A DNA stretch of 64,000 nt from Salinactinospora qingdaonensis (GTDB lineage Bacteria; Actinomycetota; Actinomycetes; Streptosporangiales; Streptosporangiaceae): positions 62,001-126,000 of the forward strand of contig NZ_BAABDD010000005.1 in the NCBI RefSeq assembly GCF_039539445.1, read 5' to 3'. Shown here one piece after another: positions 17,830 through 26,307 of this stretch (positions are counted from its first letter, which is position 1; every line of letters begins with the position of its first letter). The translations under genes were made by a program, and so were the position numbers. Below the pieces are notes generated by a model. It ran no database searches, was not told the DNA's origin, and saw only the letters and a program-made list of their open reading frames with translations.

Positions 17830-18045
17830 ATACTCGGCAGCGCGGTTGGTTCACTCCCGGTGCTCGCGCCGTGAGTGTCGCAAGAGGGAACCCGGTGAGA
17901 ATCCGGGACTGCCCCGCAGCGGTGTGTGGGAACGAACGCCATCACCCAGGCACTGGGCGCCACGACGGCGCTCGGGAAGCCGATGGCCAGTAGGAGGTAT
18001 GACGTCGGCGTTGTGCCGTGCCCACGAGTCCGAAGACCTGCCACC
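17830..18045 (+). promoter_or_regulatory. Cobalamin (AdoCbl) riboswitch
   Basis: Conserved elements occur in order: GGTGCTCGCGCCGTGAG (17859 on), GAGGGAACCCGGTGAGAATC, GGGACTGCCCCGCAGCGGT (the B12 box), a GGGAAGCC/GGCCAGTA segment, and the closing AGTCCGAAGACCTGCC near 18028-18043. This is the classic layout of actinomycete B12 riboswitches. It lies 160-400 bases upstream of metE, the B12-independent methionine synthase, the expected target: cobalamin shuts metE off when the B12-dependent enzyme can work. Boundaries approximate. Confidence 0.93.
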
Positions 18046-18207
18046 GCCCGTGGGCGCGACGGCGCGCTCACGGTGTCCACGGCCTTCGAGGGATGGGCTG
18101 CGGCGACACTAGGCGGAACAGCAGCAGGCGCATCCGCTGTGCCCGATCGCAGGCCCCCTTTGTCGTGCCGGGACGGCCGTGCAGATCGACGAGGGAGAGA
18201 TTGCGCC

Positions 18208-18252
18208 ATGCAGATCCGCTCGATCACCCGTATGTGGGGTGACAAGCGATGA
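18208..18252 (+). CDS. 14-residue leader ORF translationally coupled to metE
   Basis: ATG at 18208 follows GAGGGAGAGA at good distance and encodes MQIRSITRMWGDKR, ending in a TGA that overlaps the metE ATG in ATGA. The ribosome binding site, the overlap and the position between riboswitch and metE suggest a real leader peptide or a coupling device. metE also has its own GGGGTG seven bases upstream. No homology is known to me. Confidence 0.5.
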   Translation: MQIRSITRMWGDKR

Positions 18253-20540
18253 CGACCACTGTTCTCGGATACCCCCGCATCGGCTCCGACCGGGAGCTCA
18301 AACGAGCCTGTGAATCCTACTGGAAGGGCGACATCCCGGCCGCAGAGCTGGACTCCGTGACGTCCTGGCTGCGCCGCACCACGTGGCAGACCCTGCGCGA
18401 GGCGGGCATCGACGCCATCCCGTCCAACACCTTCTCCAACTACGACCACGTACTCGACACGGCGGTACTGTTCGACCTCGTGCCGGCCCGGTTCGCCACC
18501 ATCGGAGCCGCGGCCGACACCGACGACCGCGAAGCCGAGCTACGGCGCTACTTCGCCATGGCCCGCGGAGCCGACGCCGCGCCGCCGTTGGAGATGACCA
18601 AGTGGTTCGACACCAACTACCACTACCTCGTTCCCGAGCTCACGCCCCACACCCGGCCCCGGCTGGCCGGACGTAAGCCACTGTCGGAGTATGTGCAGGC
18701 CAAGGGGCTGGGCATCGAGACTCGCCCGGTGCTGGTGGGGCCGCTCACTTTGCTGATGCTGGCCAAGCCCGGAGCTGAGGCCCCCGAGGGCTGGCAGCCC
18801 TTGGAGCTGCTCGACGACCTCGTGGCCTGCTACGGCGAGCTGCTCGACCAGCTCGCCGCGGCCGGAGTGAGCTGGGTCCAGTTCGACGAGCCCATCCTGG
18901 TCACCGACGCCGGCCAGGCGGCCTTGCAGGAGTTGGAGCGCGCCTACAGCCGGCTCGGCGGCGCCACCCAGCGCCCCAGCATCGCGGTCATGACCTACTT
19001 CGGCACGGTCGGAGCCCAGGCCCTCGACATCTTCAAGCAGATGCCGATCGAGGGAGTGGGGCTGGACTTCACCACCCCCGAGACCCGCTCCGATCTGGTG
19101 CGCGTTTCCGGACTGGGCGGCAAGACCCTGTTCGCCGGTGTGGTCGACGGGCGCAACGTGTGGCGCGCCGACATCCCAGCCACCCTGGCCACCCTGTCCT
19201 CACTTCTGGGGCTGGCCGGCGAGGTCGTGGTGAGCACGTCGTGCTCGCTGCTCCACGTCCCCATCGATCTGGCGCGCGAGACCGAACTCGACCCCGTGCT
19301 GCGGGAGCGGCTGGCCTTCGCCCGGCAGAAGCTCGACGAGGTGGGGCTGCTGGGGCGCGCCATGGCCGGCGACGCTACGGCCGAGAACGAGCTGGAACGG
19401 GCGCGCGCCAGAGCGGCCCAGCCTACGCCGAAGTCCTTCATCGACAGCCGGGTGCGCGCCCGGCTGGAATCGCTTGGCGGCAAGGACGCGCGTCCCGACT
19501 ACGCACAGCGCTCCAAAGAGGAGATCGCGAAGCTGCCACTGCTGCCCACGACCACGATCGGTTCCTTCCCGCAGACCTCAAAGGTGCGGTCGGCGCGGGC
19601 GGCGCATCGGGCGGGCCGCATCGACGACCAGGAGTACGAGCGTCGCATGCGCGCCGAGATCGATCGGGTCATCGCGTTGCAGGAGGACATCGGCCTCGAT
19701 GTCCTCGTCCACGGTGAGCCCGAGCGCAACGACATGGTGCAGTACTTCGCCGAACGCCTTGACGGCTACGCCACGACCAAGCATGGCTGGGTGCAGTCCT
19801 ATGGGTCGCGCTACGTCCGCCCCCCGATCCTCTACGGGGACGTTTCGCGGCCCTCGCCCATCACGGTGGGGTGGAGTACCTACGCTCAGTCGCGGACCGA
19901 CAAGCCGGTCAAGGGCATGCTGACCGGCCCGGTGACCATGCTGGCCTGGTCGTTCGTCCGCGACGACCAGCCGTTGGGCGACACGGCCCGCCAAGTCGCT
20001 CTCGCTCTGCGCGACGAGGTCACCGACCTGGAGCGAGCCGGAATCCGCCACATCCAGGTCGACGAGGCTGCGCTGCGTGAGCTGCTGCCGCTACGGGAGA
20101 AAGAGCACAGCGACTACCTGGAGTGGGCGGTCGGCTCGTTCAGGATCGCCACCTCCGGGGTGGCCGACAGCACGGTGATCCACTCCCATATGTGCTACTC
20201 CGAATTCGGCCGGATCGTCAGCGCGATCGACTCCCTCGACGCCGACGTCACCAGTGTCGAGGCGGCGCGTTCCCACATGGAGCTCGTCGACGATCTCGCC
20301 GCTGCGGGGTATCGCCGCGGTATCGGCCCGGGGGTCTACGACATCCACTCGCCCCGCGTGCCCTCCGTGGCAGAGATCGAGACCTCCCTGCGCGCCGCTC
20401 TCAACGGCGTCGAGGCCGCGCGGCTGTGGGTGAACCCCGACTGCGGTCTGAAGACCCGCTCATATGCCGATATCGAGCCCGCACTGCGCAACATGGTCGA
20501 GGCCACCCGCCGGGTGCGCGCCGAACTGGGCGCTCGCTAA
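18249..20540 (+). CDS. metE: Cobalamin-independent methionine synthase
   Basis: A 763-residue enzyme transferring a methyl group from methyltetrahydrofolate-polyglutamate to homocysteine. Both barrels are present: N-terminal MTTTVLGYPRIGSDRELKRA and C-terminal LLPTTTIGSFPQT. The zinc site of the C-terminal barrel is seen in VIHSHMCYSEF and NPDCGLKTR. Length matches the family. Control by the upstream B12 riboswitch is strongly implied, and the start is coupled to a short leader ORF. Confidence 0.97.
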   Translation: MTTTVLGYPRIGSDRELKRACESYWKGDIPAAELDSVTSWLRRTTWQTLREAGIDAIPSNTFSNYDHVLDTAVLFDLVPARFATIGAAADTDDREAELRRYFAMARGADAAPPLEMTKWFDTNYHYLVPELTPHTRPRLAGRKPLSEYVQAKGLGIETRPVLVGPLTLLMLAKPGAEAPEGWQPLELLDDLVACYGELLDQLAAAGVSWVQFDEPILVTDAGQAALQELERAYSRLGGATQRPSIAVMTYFGTVGAQALDIFKQMPIEGVGLDFTTPETRSDLVRVSGLGGKTLFAGVVDGRNVWRADIPATLATLSSLLGLAGEVVVSTSCSLLHVPIDLARETELDPVLRERLAFARQKLDEVGLLGRAMAGDATAENELERARARAAQPTPKSFIDSRVRARLESLGGKDARPDYAQRSKEEIAKLPLLPTTTIGSFPQTSKVRSARAAHRAGRIDDQEYERRMRAEIDRVIALQEDIGLDVLVHGEPERNDMVQYFAERLDGYATTKHGWVQSYGSRYVRPPILYGDVSRPSPITVGWSTYAQSRTDKPVKGMLTGPVTMLAWSFVRDDQPLGDTARQVALALRDEVTDLERAGIRHIQVDEAALRELLPLREKEHSDYLEWAVGSFRIATSGVADSTVIHSHMCYSEFGRIVSAIDSLDADVTSVEAARSHMELVDDLAAAGYRRGIGPGVYDIHSPRVPSVAEIETSLRAALNGVEAARLWVNPDCGLKTRSYADIEPALRNMVEATRRVRAELGAR

Positions 20541-20732
20541 GGGGCCGCGTTACGGTCCCGGTTGCCGCACGCCATGTTGCGACAACCGAAGTGCCGGTTG
20601 CGGCCGCCTGACCGCAGCACAGCGGCTGTTGCCCCGGTGCCTTCGGGGGCCTCGTAGCGCCCGCTGTCGCGGGACAAGGGGAGACGCCCCTGAGGGCCGG
20701 GCTGTGCCCGACCGCGGTCGAACCCCCGCGCC

Positions 20733-20770
20733 GGCGGGTGCTGCGTGCCGATCGGCACGCAGCACCCGCC
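20733..20770. repeat. 38-bp perfect palindrome downstream of metE
   Basis: GGCGGGTGCTGCGTGCCGA (20733-20751) is followed with no spacer by its exact reverse complement. It lies 192 bases after the metE stop and 62 before the next start. GCTTCTTGGTTT follows on the plus strand, a weak T-rich tail, so it may act as terminator. The uninterrupted symmetry also fits a protein-binding site. Confidence 0.75.
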
Positions 20771-20831
20771 GCTTCTTGGTTTACTGGCGAAGGCAGCCGC
20801 CCGGGACACGCAGCGAAGGGGAGCGGTCGCG

Positions 20832-21329
20832 ATGATCGAGGCCACCATTATCGATACACCTCTGGGGCCGTTGAGCCTCCTCGCACGGGAGGGCAGGTGC
20901 GTGGGCGCCGGCTTCTCCCGCGACCCCGGAGAGTTGTACCGGCACCTGCACCCCTCGTTGCGCGACCCCATGACCGACGTCACCGACCTGGGGTCGGTCA
21001 CCGCGGCCGTCCACCGCTACTTCGCCGGCGATGTCGACGCCTTCGACGAGGTCGCGGTGCTCCAACCCTCCTCGCCGGCGCGGGAGCGCCTTTGGCAGGC
21101 CATGCGGTCGGTGCCCGCGGGAGCCACCATCTCCTATGGTCGGCTGGCCCAGGCCGCCGGGCTCACCACAGCGGGAGCCCGTGCCGCCGGCGGCGCCTGC
21201 GCCGCCAACCTTGTGGCGCCCATCGTGCCTTGCCACCGTGTCGTGGCCGCCGACGGAGGCCTGCACCACTACGGCTATGGAGTAGCGGCCAAGGAGTGGC
21301 TGTTGCGCCACGAGGGCAGCATGCTCTGA
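20832..21329 (+). CDS. ogt: Methylated-DNA--protein-cysteine methyltransferase
   Basis: A 165-residue suicide repair protein that takes the alkyl group from O6-alkylguanine in DNA. The active-site motif IVPCHRVV places the acceptor at Cys134; the preceding SYGRLAQAAG helix-turn-helix and downstream GYGVAAKEWLL loop also match. The ATG at 20832 has AAGGGGAG upstream, which selects it over an earlier in-frame ATG at 20745 inside the palindrome region. Monocistronic. Confidence 0.93.
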   Translation: MIEATIIDTPLGPLSLLAREGRCVGAGFSRDPGELYRHLHPSLRDPMTDVTDLGSVTAAVHRYFAGDVDAFDEVAVLQPSSPARERLWQAMRSVPAGATISYGRLAQAAGLTTAGARAAGGACAANLVAPIVPCHRVVAADGGLHHYGYGVAAKEWLLRHEGSML

Positions 21330-21399
21330 CGACGCGCCGCGCACCCCCAGGCCCAGCCCGCTGCGGCGGGAGCGTGCGGTTTGCGGCCGGGAGGTGCGC

Positions 21400-22380
21400 T
21401 CAGTGCTCCACGCGCACCGGCTCCAAGGCCAACTCGCCGGGGTCGGCGCCCACGCGCAGGCAGGCGCGCGCCGACACCCGCTGAGCATGGCGCAGGCACG
21501 CTGCCACCTCGGCCGCTGAGAGCGTGGCCAGCTTGTCCTTGCCGCCCGCGCCCAGCGCTCCAAGCTGACCGAGTGCGTCGAGCAACCCGGCGGCCAGGGC
21601 GTCGCCCGCGCCGACGCTGTCGACGACTTCGACCCGCTCCACCGGGTGATAGCTGGGCGTTCCTTTTGTAGAGCGAGCCACGACCAGGGTCGGCTCCTGG
21701 CCCCGGGTCACCACCACCAGCGCCGGTCCGAGCGCGAGCCAGGCGCCGGCCCGCTCGGCCAGGAACGCAGCCGTCTCCTGCTCCGTCGCGGGGGCCGGCT
21801 CGTCGTAGAGCCAGCGCAGATCCTCTTCGCTGGCCTTGACTACATCGGCCAGGGCCACCTGCCGCTCGACCCGCTGCACTTCTTGGGCGCGCTCTCCGGC
21901 CAGCGCCGGGCGCACGTTGGGGTCGTAGCTGACGACCACGCGCTCGCGTTGACGCGCGATCCACTCCTCAAGCACCGCGGCCCCCGGCGCCATCGCCAGC
22001 GCCAGCGAGCCCACGTGGAGCGCGGTGACGTCCTCGCCGACCGGGTCGGGCAGCTCAGCGGGAGTCCATTGCCAGTCGGCGGTGCCGCGCACGTAGAAGT
22101 CGAATTCGGCGTGCCCGCTAGCGTCGAGGTTGGCGATAGCCAGCGTGCTCGGTTCGGCGGCGGCCACAAGGTCGCGCGTGTCCACTCCGCGCGAGCCCAC
22201 ATAGGCGCGCAGCTCCCGGCCGAAGCGGTCCGATCCGATACGCGCCAGCAACGACACCGGAACGCCTAACCGGGCCAGGGCCACGGCGACGTTGGCCGGC
22301 GCGCCGCCGGGCACGGAGCGGTACGTACCGTTCTCGGCGCCGATGAGATCGATCAGGGCTTCGCCGACCACGGTGATCAC
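21400..22380 (-). CDS. PfkB-family carbohydrate kinase (fructokinase-like)
   Basis: A 326-residue ribokinase-superfamily sugar kinase. N-terminal GGAPANVAVALARLG is the first PfkB signature; DSVGAGDALAAGLLDAL holds the catalytic Asp and anion hole of the second. The short N-terminus and overall pattern are closest to fructokinases, but the substrate is not proven. The GTG start has AAAGGAG eight bases upstream. It follows a LacI gene by 25 bases, so regulator and kinase form one operon, suggesting induction by a sugar or sugar phosphate. Confidence 0.88.
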   Translation of the reverse strand: MITVVGEALIDLIGAENGTYRSVPGGAPANVAVALARLGVPVSLLARIGSDRFGRELRAYVGSRGVDTRDLVAAAEPSTLAIANLDASGHAEFDFYVRGTADWQWTPAELPDPVGEDVTALHVGSLALAMAPGAAVLEEWIARQRERVVVSYDPNVRPALAGERAQEVQRVERQVALADVVKASEEDLRWLYDEPAPATEQETAAFLAERAGAWLALGPALVVVTRGQEPTLVVARSTKGTPSYHPVERVEVVDSVGAGDALAAGLLDALGQLGALGAGGKDKLATLSAAEVAACLRHAQRVSARACLRVGADPGELALEPVRVEH

Positions 22381-22405
22381 TGGTCAGCTCCTTTCCTTGG
22401 GAGGG

Positions 22406-23479
22406 TCAAAAGGGCGGGACGGCTATGGTGCGCCCCCCGGTGGGGTGTGGCGGTATCTCTCCAGAGCCGCGGGGGATGAGCCGGGTCGCCAGCTCCACGC
22501 GCTGGGCGGGTGAACGGTCCCCGAAGAGCCGTTGGAACAGCAGCCGAGCTGCCGTTTCGCCCAACGAGCCCGGGTCTTGGGCGACGACGGTGACCGGAGG
22601 TGACATCAGCTCCGCCAGTTGGAAATCGTCGAAGCCCACCAGAGCCGGCACCGTGTCAAAGCCGGCTAGGGCGCGCAGCGCCGCGACGGTGGTGCGGTTG
22701 TTGGCAGTGAACAGGGCCGTCGGCGGTTCCGGTAGCGCCATGAACGCGGCCAGGGTGGCGCTGACGGTCTCGTCGCGCACTGGCCGTGCCGCGATGAGGT
22801 CAGTGTCGATGGGCAGCCCTGCCTCGTGCAGCGCTGCCCGGTAACCGGAAAGCCGCTCGGCTGCGGTGTGGATGCGCACGTCGTCACCCAGGAAAGCGAT
22901 GCGGCGGTGCCCGTGGGCCAGGAGGTGGCGCACAGCGGTGATGGCGCCGCCTCGGCTGTCGGTGAGCACCGTGTCGGCCGCCAGAGCCACCGGGGGCCGG
23001 TCCACGAATACCACCGGCAACCCCTCGGCCAGGTAGGGGCTGAGGTAGTCGTGGCGGGCTCCGGGAGCCGGCACCACGACCAGTCCCCGCACGCGGCGTG
23101 CGCATAGCGCCAGGCTGAGTTCGCGCTCGGAGTCGGGGTCCTCGTTACAGGAGCCGCTCAGCGCGAGCATGCCGTGGAGTTGGGCCTCAGCCTGGATCGC
23201 GGCTACGAGTTGCGCGGAGAACGGGTCGGTGGCGTCGTCCAAAACGAGCCCGATGGAGGCGATCTGGCCGTTGCGCAACCCGCGGGCGCTGTCGTCGGGC
23301 CGGTAGTCGAGCCGCGCGATCGCGGCGCGTACGCGGTGCCGGGTGGACTCGGCCACGTCGGGTTCGCCGTTGACCACGCGCGAGACGGTCTTCACCCCGA
23401 CACCGGCCTCGGAGGCGACATCGCGCATCGTGGCGCGTCGGGTGGAGGCGCGTGAGGTCGCCGGCTTCTTCGGATTCAC
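22406..23479 (-). CDS. LacI-family transcriptional regulator
   Basis: A 357-residue repressor. The helix-turn-helix and hinge are seen in TMRDVASEAGVGVKTVSRVV and RLDYRPDDSARGLR, followed by a periplasmic-binding-like ligand domain ending with VGFDDFQLAELMSPPVT. The start is GTG with GGGAGGGGG upstream. It is first in an operon with the sugar kinase and is probably autoregulated through the palindrome at 23568. Confidence 0.92.
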   Translation of the reverse strand: MNPKKPATSRASTRRATMRDVASEAGVGVKTVSRVVNGEPDVAESTRHRVRAAIARLDYRPDDSARGLRNGQIASIGLVLDDATDPFSAQLVAAIQAEAQLHGMLALSGSCNEDPDSERELSLALCARRVRGLVVVPAPGARHDYLSPYLAEGLPVVFVDRPPVALAADTVLTDSRGGAITAVRHLLAHGHRRIAFLGDDVRIHTAAERLSGYRAALHEAGLPIDTDLIAARPVRDETVSATLAAFMALPEPPTALFTANNRTTVAALRALAGFDTVPALVGFDDFQLAELMSPPVTVVAQDPGSLGETAARLLFQRLFGDRSPAQRVELATRLIPRGSGEIPPHPTGGRTIAVPPF

Positions 23480-23567
23480 GCACGCCCCCTCCCACGTCTC
23501 TGGTGTCGCAGGGAGTTCCCGCCCGCCGGCGGCACCGCCCCTGCGGTATGGTGACTGACAGCACTAC

Positions 23568-23581
23568 TGACAACGTTGTCA
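23568..23581. promoter_or_regulatory. LacI-type operator, 14-bp perfect palindrome
   Basis: TGACAACGTTGTCA has the central CG and symmetric half-sites typical of LacI/GalR operators. It lies 89 bases upstream of the LacI gene start, in an AT-richer promoter-like stretch, so autoregulation of the LacI-kinase operon is likely. Confidence 0.75.
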
Positions 23582-23807
23582 ATAACAGATCGTACCTGTC
23601 GACCACAGCGCGGTGCTCACGGCGGGCGGGGAACAGCGGTCGCCGGCGTCGCAACGGACACCTCAGCGCCGAGCAATGCCGCCCCAATAGTGAGCTGCTG
23701 TGGCCTGCTGAAATTCTTCGCGGGCGGTTTACCGGCGGGGCGTGAGTCGGTCGTGGGGGCCACGTCGGGTGGGCGGGCCACCGGGTCCACTCTTGGCGTC
23801 GCGGAGC

Positions 23808-23846
23808 GAAAAGTGTGGGGCGCGGACGAAACGTCCGCGCCCCACA
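23808..23846 (-). terminator. Rho-independent terminator
   Basis: A 15-bp perfect stem (23814-23828 with 23832-23846) closes an AAA loop. On the minus strand the hairpin is followed by CTTTTCGC. It sits 19 bases after the stop of the proline-rich membrane protein gene. Confidence 0.85.
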
Positions 23847-23864
23847 GTGGAGTGAAGCCGGTGC

Positions 23865-25148
23865 TCAGGCGGAGCCGACGATGTTGAGCGTCTGCTTGCC
23901 CAACTCCGGCAAGAGGCTCTCCACATCGGAGAATTCCAGCGGAGGCGGGGGATCGCTGGCCATGATGTCGGGGCTCATCGAGTATTCCACGGTGATGTTG
24001 ACGTTCTCCTCGCGGATCAGCAGGGTGCCCACCGACTGCTTGGTGACGGTGCTGTTGGTGGCGAAGATCAGCTTGCCCTCATCGCCGATGTTGACGTCCT
24101 GATTCTCGTGAACCTCGATGTCGCTGTAGTCGCCGCTCTCGTCAGTGGCGTACTCCAGGTTCGTCTGGAAGGTCTCCTTGGCACCTTCGACGGAGTCAGA
24201 GCCGCCGTAGGGGTACTCGTAGGTGACGTTCAGCGAGCCGTACGTACCGTCTTCGCCCTCAACGCTCCAGTAGCAGCTCGAAATGGTGTTCGAGATGTTT
24301 TTGCTCGGGTCCGAGGCGCCGATCTCAGCGGCCTTGTCCTCGGTGATGGCCTTGCAGGGCTCCTCAGGGATCGCGTACGGGGGCTCGCCGGCGGCCTGGC
24401 CGTCTCCTTCGCCTTGCCCCCCCTCGCTTTGCGTATCGTCCTGCTCGTCCTGCTCTCCGCCTTGGGAGTCGCTCTGCTGGGAGTCGTCCTGTTGTTGGGA
24501 GTCGGCGACTCCCTCATCGGCGGGAGCGACCTCTGTGCCGCCGCCGCTGCCGCGGATCAGCATCACCATGACCGCCACGACCAGCACCATGATGACGGCG
24601 CCGCCAGCGAGTACGATCCACAGCCCGGCGTTGCTCTTGCGCGGAGCGGGAGGCGGAGGATAGCCCGGCATGCCGGGACCTCCCGGCGGGCCGTAGGGAG
24701 GCTGGCCACCCTGCTGGAACGCCTGTTGCGGCGGGAACTGCGGGCCACCGGGCCCCGGCTGGGCAGCGTTGCCATAGGGCGGCTGCTGGTAAGGGGGGTG
24801 TCCTCCCGTCGCCGGGCCGTAGACGGCCGGGTACGGCCCGCTGGGGTACTGCTGCGGGGCGTTGGGGTCGTATCCCCCTTGATAGGGGCCGCTGGGGTAG
24901 GGCGGCTGCGCGTTGGGGTCACCGGGCCCGGGCTGGTACGGACCGTTAGGGGGAGGCTGCGGGGCGTTGGGGGCACCGGGGCCGGGCTGGTACGGGCCGC
25001 CGGGGTGGGGCTGCTGGCCACCAGTGTTGGCCTCACCCGGTCCAGGCTGTTGGTAGCCACCCCCTTGCGCCGACTGGCCTCCAGAATTTCCGCCCTCGTC
25101 ACCCTGCGGGTATTGCGGGGGTTGCGTATAGGGTCCGTTGTCGCTCAT
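23865..25148 (-). CDS. Proline-rich membrane protein with DUF3558-like extracellular domain
   Basis: About 427 residues. The first 170 are a low-complexity Pro/Gly/Gln/Tyr region with repeated PYQPGPG-like units, expected to be cytoplasmic. One membrane helix follows (LWIVLAGGAVIMVLVVAVMV), then a Gln/Asp/Glu linker and an outer domain of about 150 residues starting EEPCKAITEDKAAEIG with a second cysteine in ISSCYWS, a pattern like DUF3558-type actinomycete surface proteins. The ATG at 25148 has GAGGGGA upstream. Ends at a clear terminator; function unknown. Confidence 0.8.
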   Translation of the reverse strand: MSDNGPYTQPPQYPQGDEGGNSGGQSAQGGGYQQPGPGEANTGGQQPHPGGPYQPGPGAPNAPQPPPNGPYQPGPGDPNAQPPYPSGPYQGGYDPNAPQQYPSGPYPAVYGPATGGHPPYQQPPYGNAAQPGPGGPQFPPQQAFQQGGQPPYGPPGGPGMPGYPPPPAPRKSNAGLWIVLAGGAVIMVLVVAVMVMLIRGSGGGTEVAPADEGVADSQQQDDSQQSDSQGGEQDEQDDTQSEGGQGEGDGQAAGEPPYAIPEEPCKAITEDKAAEIGASDPSKNISNTISSCYWSVEGEDGTYGSLNVTYEYPYGGSDSVEGAKETFQTNLEYATDESGDYSDIEVHENQDVNIGDEGKLIFATNSTVTKQSVGTLLIREENVNITVEYSMSPDIMASDPPPPLEFSDVESLLPELGKQTLNIVGSA

Positions 25149-26074
25149 GATTCCCCTCGCGCCAGATGCGTGCTGTTCAGTCCTCAATGACGCGCATGGC
25201 GCGTTCTCGGTTTCCTCCGAAGCCAGGCTTTGCCCCATACATGACCGTTTGGCCACGTGGGCAGGGCACCTGGAAGCCTACGGTTTGTCGGAAAGACCAT
25301 CGGGGTTCCGGGGCCGTGCACATATGGCACGAACGGGCGCGGGGCGCCTCCTGCGCTCGATCTGGCGCTGTGAGCGCCACAACTGGCGACACGCGCTGAT
25401 TTTGAGGAGCGTGCAGGTTCGCAATTTTAACGGCGTCGTTTTAACGGCGTTGGATAGAGGGGAATCAGCTACGGAGGCCCCCGACACAGGCTCCGACGCC
25501 GGTCGGGCCTGCGCGCACAATGCTGCGCTTACCTCGTTGATCAGGCGATACATGACCGCTTCGACGTTTGGCGGGCGACACGCAGCCATTCCTTCGCACC
25601 ATCGGCCCAAGTCGGACCGGGGAGAGGATCGTTGTCGGATCGAAATACCTGTTCTCGGGCGTGTGAGGGGCCGGTGAAAACAGGGGAGTGGGAAGAGGGG
25701 AGCGCGTCTCGCTCCCGCCCCAGCGGGGATCGTCGTGCCCTCCCCGGCAGGGGAGGGGTGGGCTGCGCACGAGACGGCCCGTCGTTTCCGGGCGACCCTG
25801 GAGACGTGGAGCGTTCCGGGCCCCGCCGATGCTGTAGGGGTGCGCTTCCCGGCGCCGGTTTGTGCTGAGGCGCGGCGAATTTGGCGGTGCCGGTCGTGAT
25901 CACGGCCGCGCTGGGCTCGCCCCTCGCGTCCGGCTCGCCTGCATCTTCCCCGTTCGCATCGCCTAGGGCTTCGACGACACAAGGCAGCGAGAACCAGACG
26001 TGGGTGCCGGCGCGGCCTACAGTGATCTCCGAGGGTAACGAGGCCACGACCGTCATATGTGAAAGGGACGGGAT
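25149..26074. other. Long intergenic region with tandem repeat and hairpins
   Basis: About 925 bases with no credible gene. TTTTAACGGCGT occurs twice, at 25425-25436 and 25439-25450. Two G/C hairpins are at 25698-25716 (GGGAGCG/CGCTCCC) and 25738-25757 (CCCTCCCC/GGGGAGGG). Longer minus-strand frames through this DNA are arginine-rich and lack any domain. It should contain the promoters for the divergent proline-rich protein and the small membrane protein. Confidence 0.45.
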
Positions 26075-26254
26075 ATGTCCGAGACACCATCCTCGCCGTC
26101 TGACGCCCACGAGGAGCCCACCCCGCCGCCTCGACACGGTCCCGTGGCTTGGCTGGTGTTCATCGCCGCCATCGCCGCAGTCCTCGTGCTCGTCAGTGGG
26201 TGCATGGCCATGATCTATGGGCCGATCTTCACTGGCGGGGCGGCGGGGGGCTGA
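26075..26254 (+). CDS. Small single-pass membrane protein, 59 residues
   Basis: ATG at 26075 follows AAGGGA by a few bases and encodes a 59-residue protein: an acidic, proline-rich N-terminus (MSETPSSPSDAHEEPTPPPR) and one strong membrane helix (AWLVFIAAIAAVLVLVSG) with a short glycine-rich end. Third-position GC is high and the ribosome binding site is good, so I consider it real. Function unknown; it is convergent with the coiled-coil protein gene 53 bases away. Confidence 0.65.
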   Translation: MSETPSSPSDAHEEPTPPPRHGPVAWLVFIAAIAAVLVLVSGCMAMIYGPIFTGGAAGG

Positions 26255-26307
26255 GGTGCCCCTCATGGGGCGGCGCGTTGATCGCGCCGATCTCGGGGCC
26301 GGTGGTG

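Noticed and set aside
20640..20735. A tRNA-like GGTCGAACCCCCGC segment
   Set aside because: No cloverleaf can be formed around it: no acceptor stem, D-arm or anticodon arm at the right distances, and the T-loop consensus is not met.
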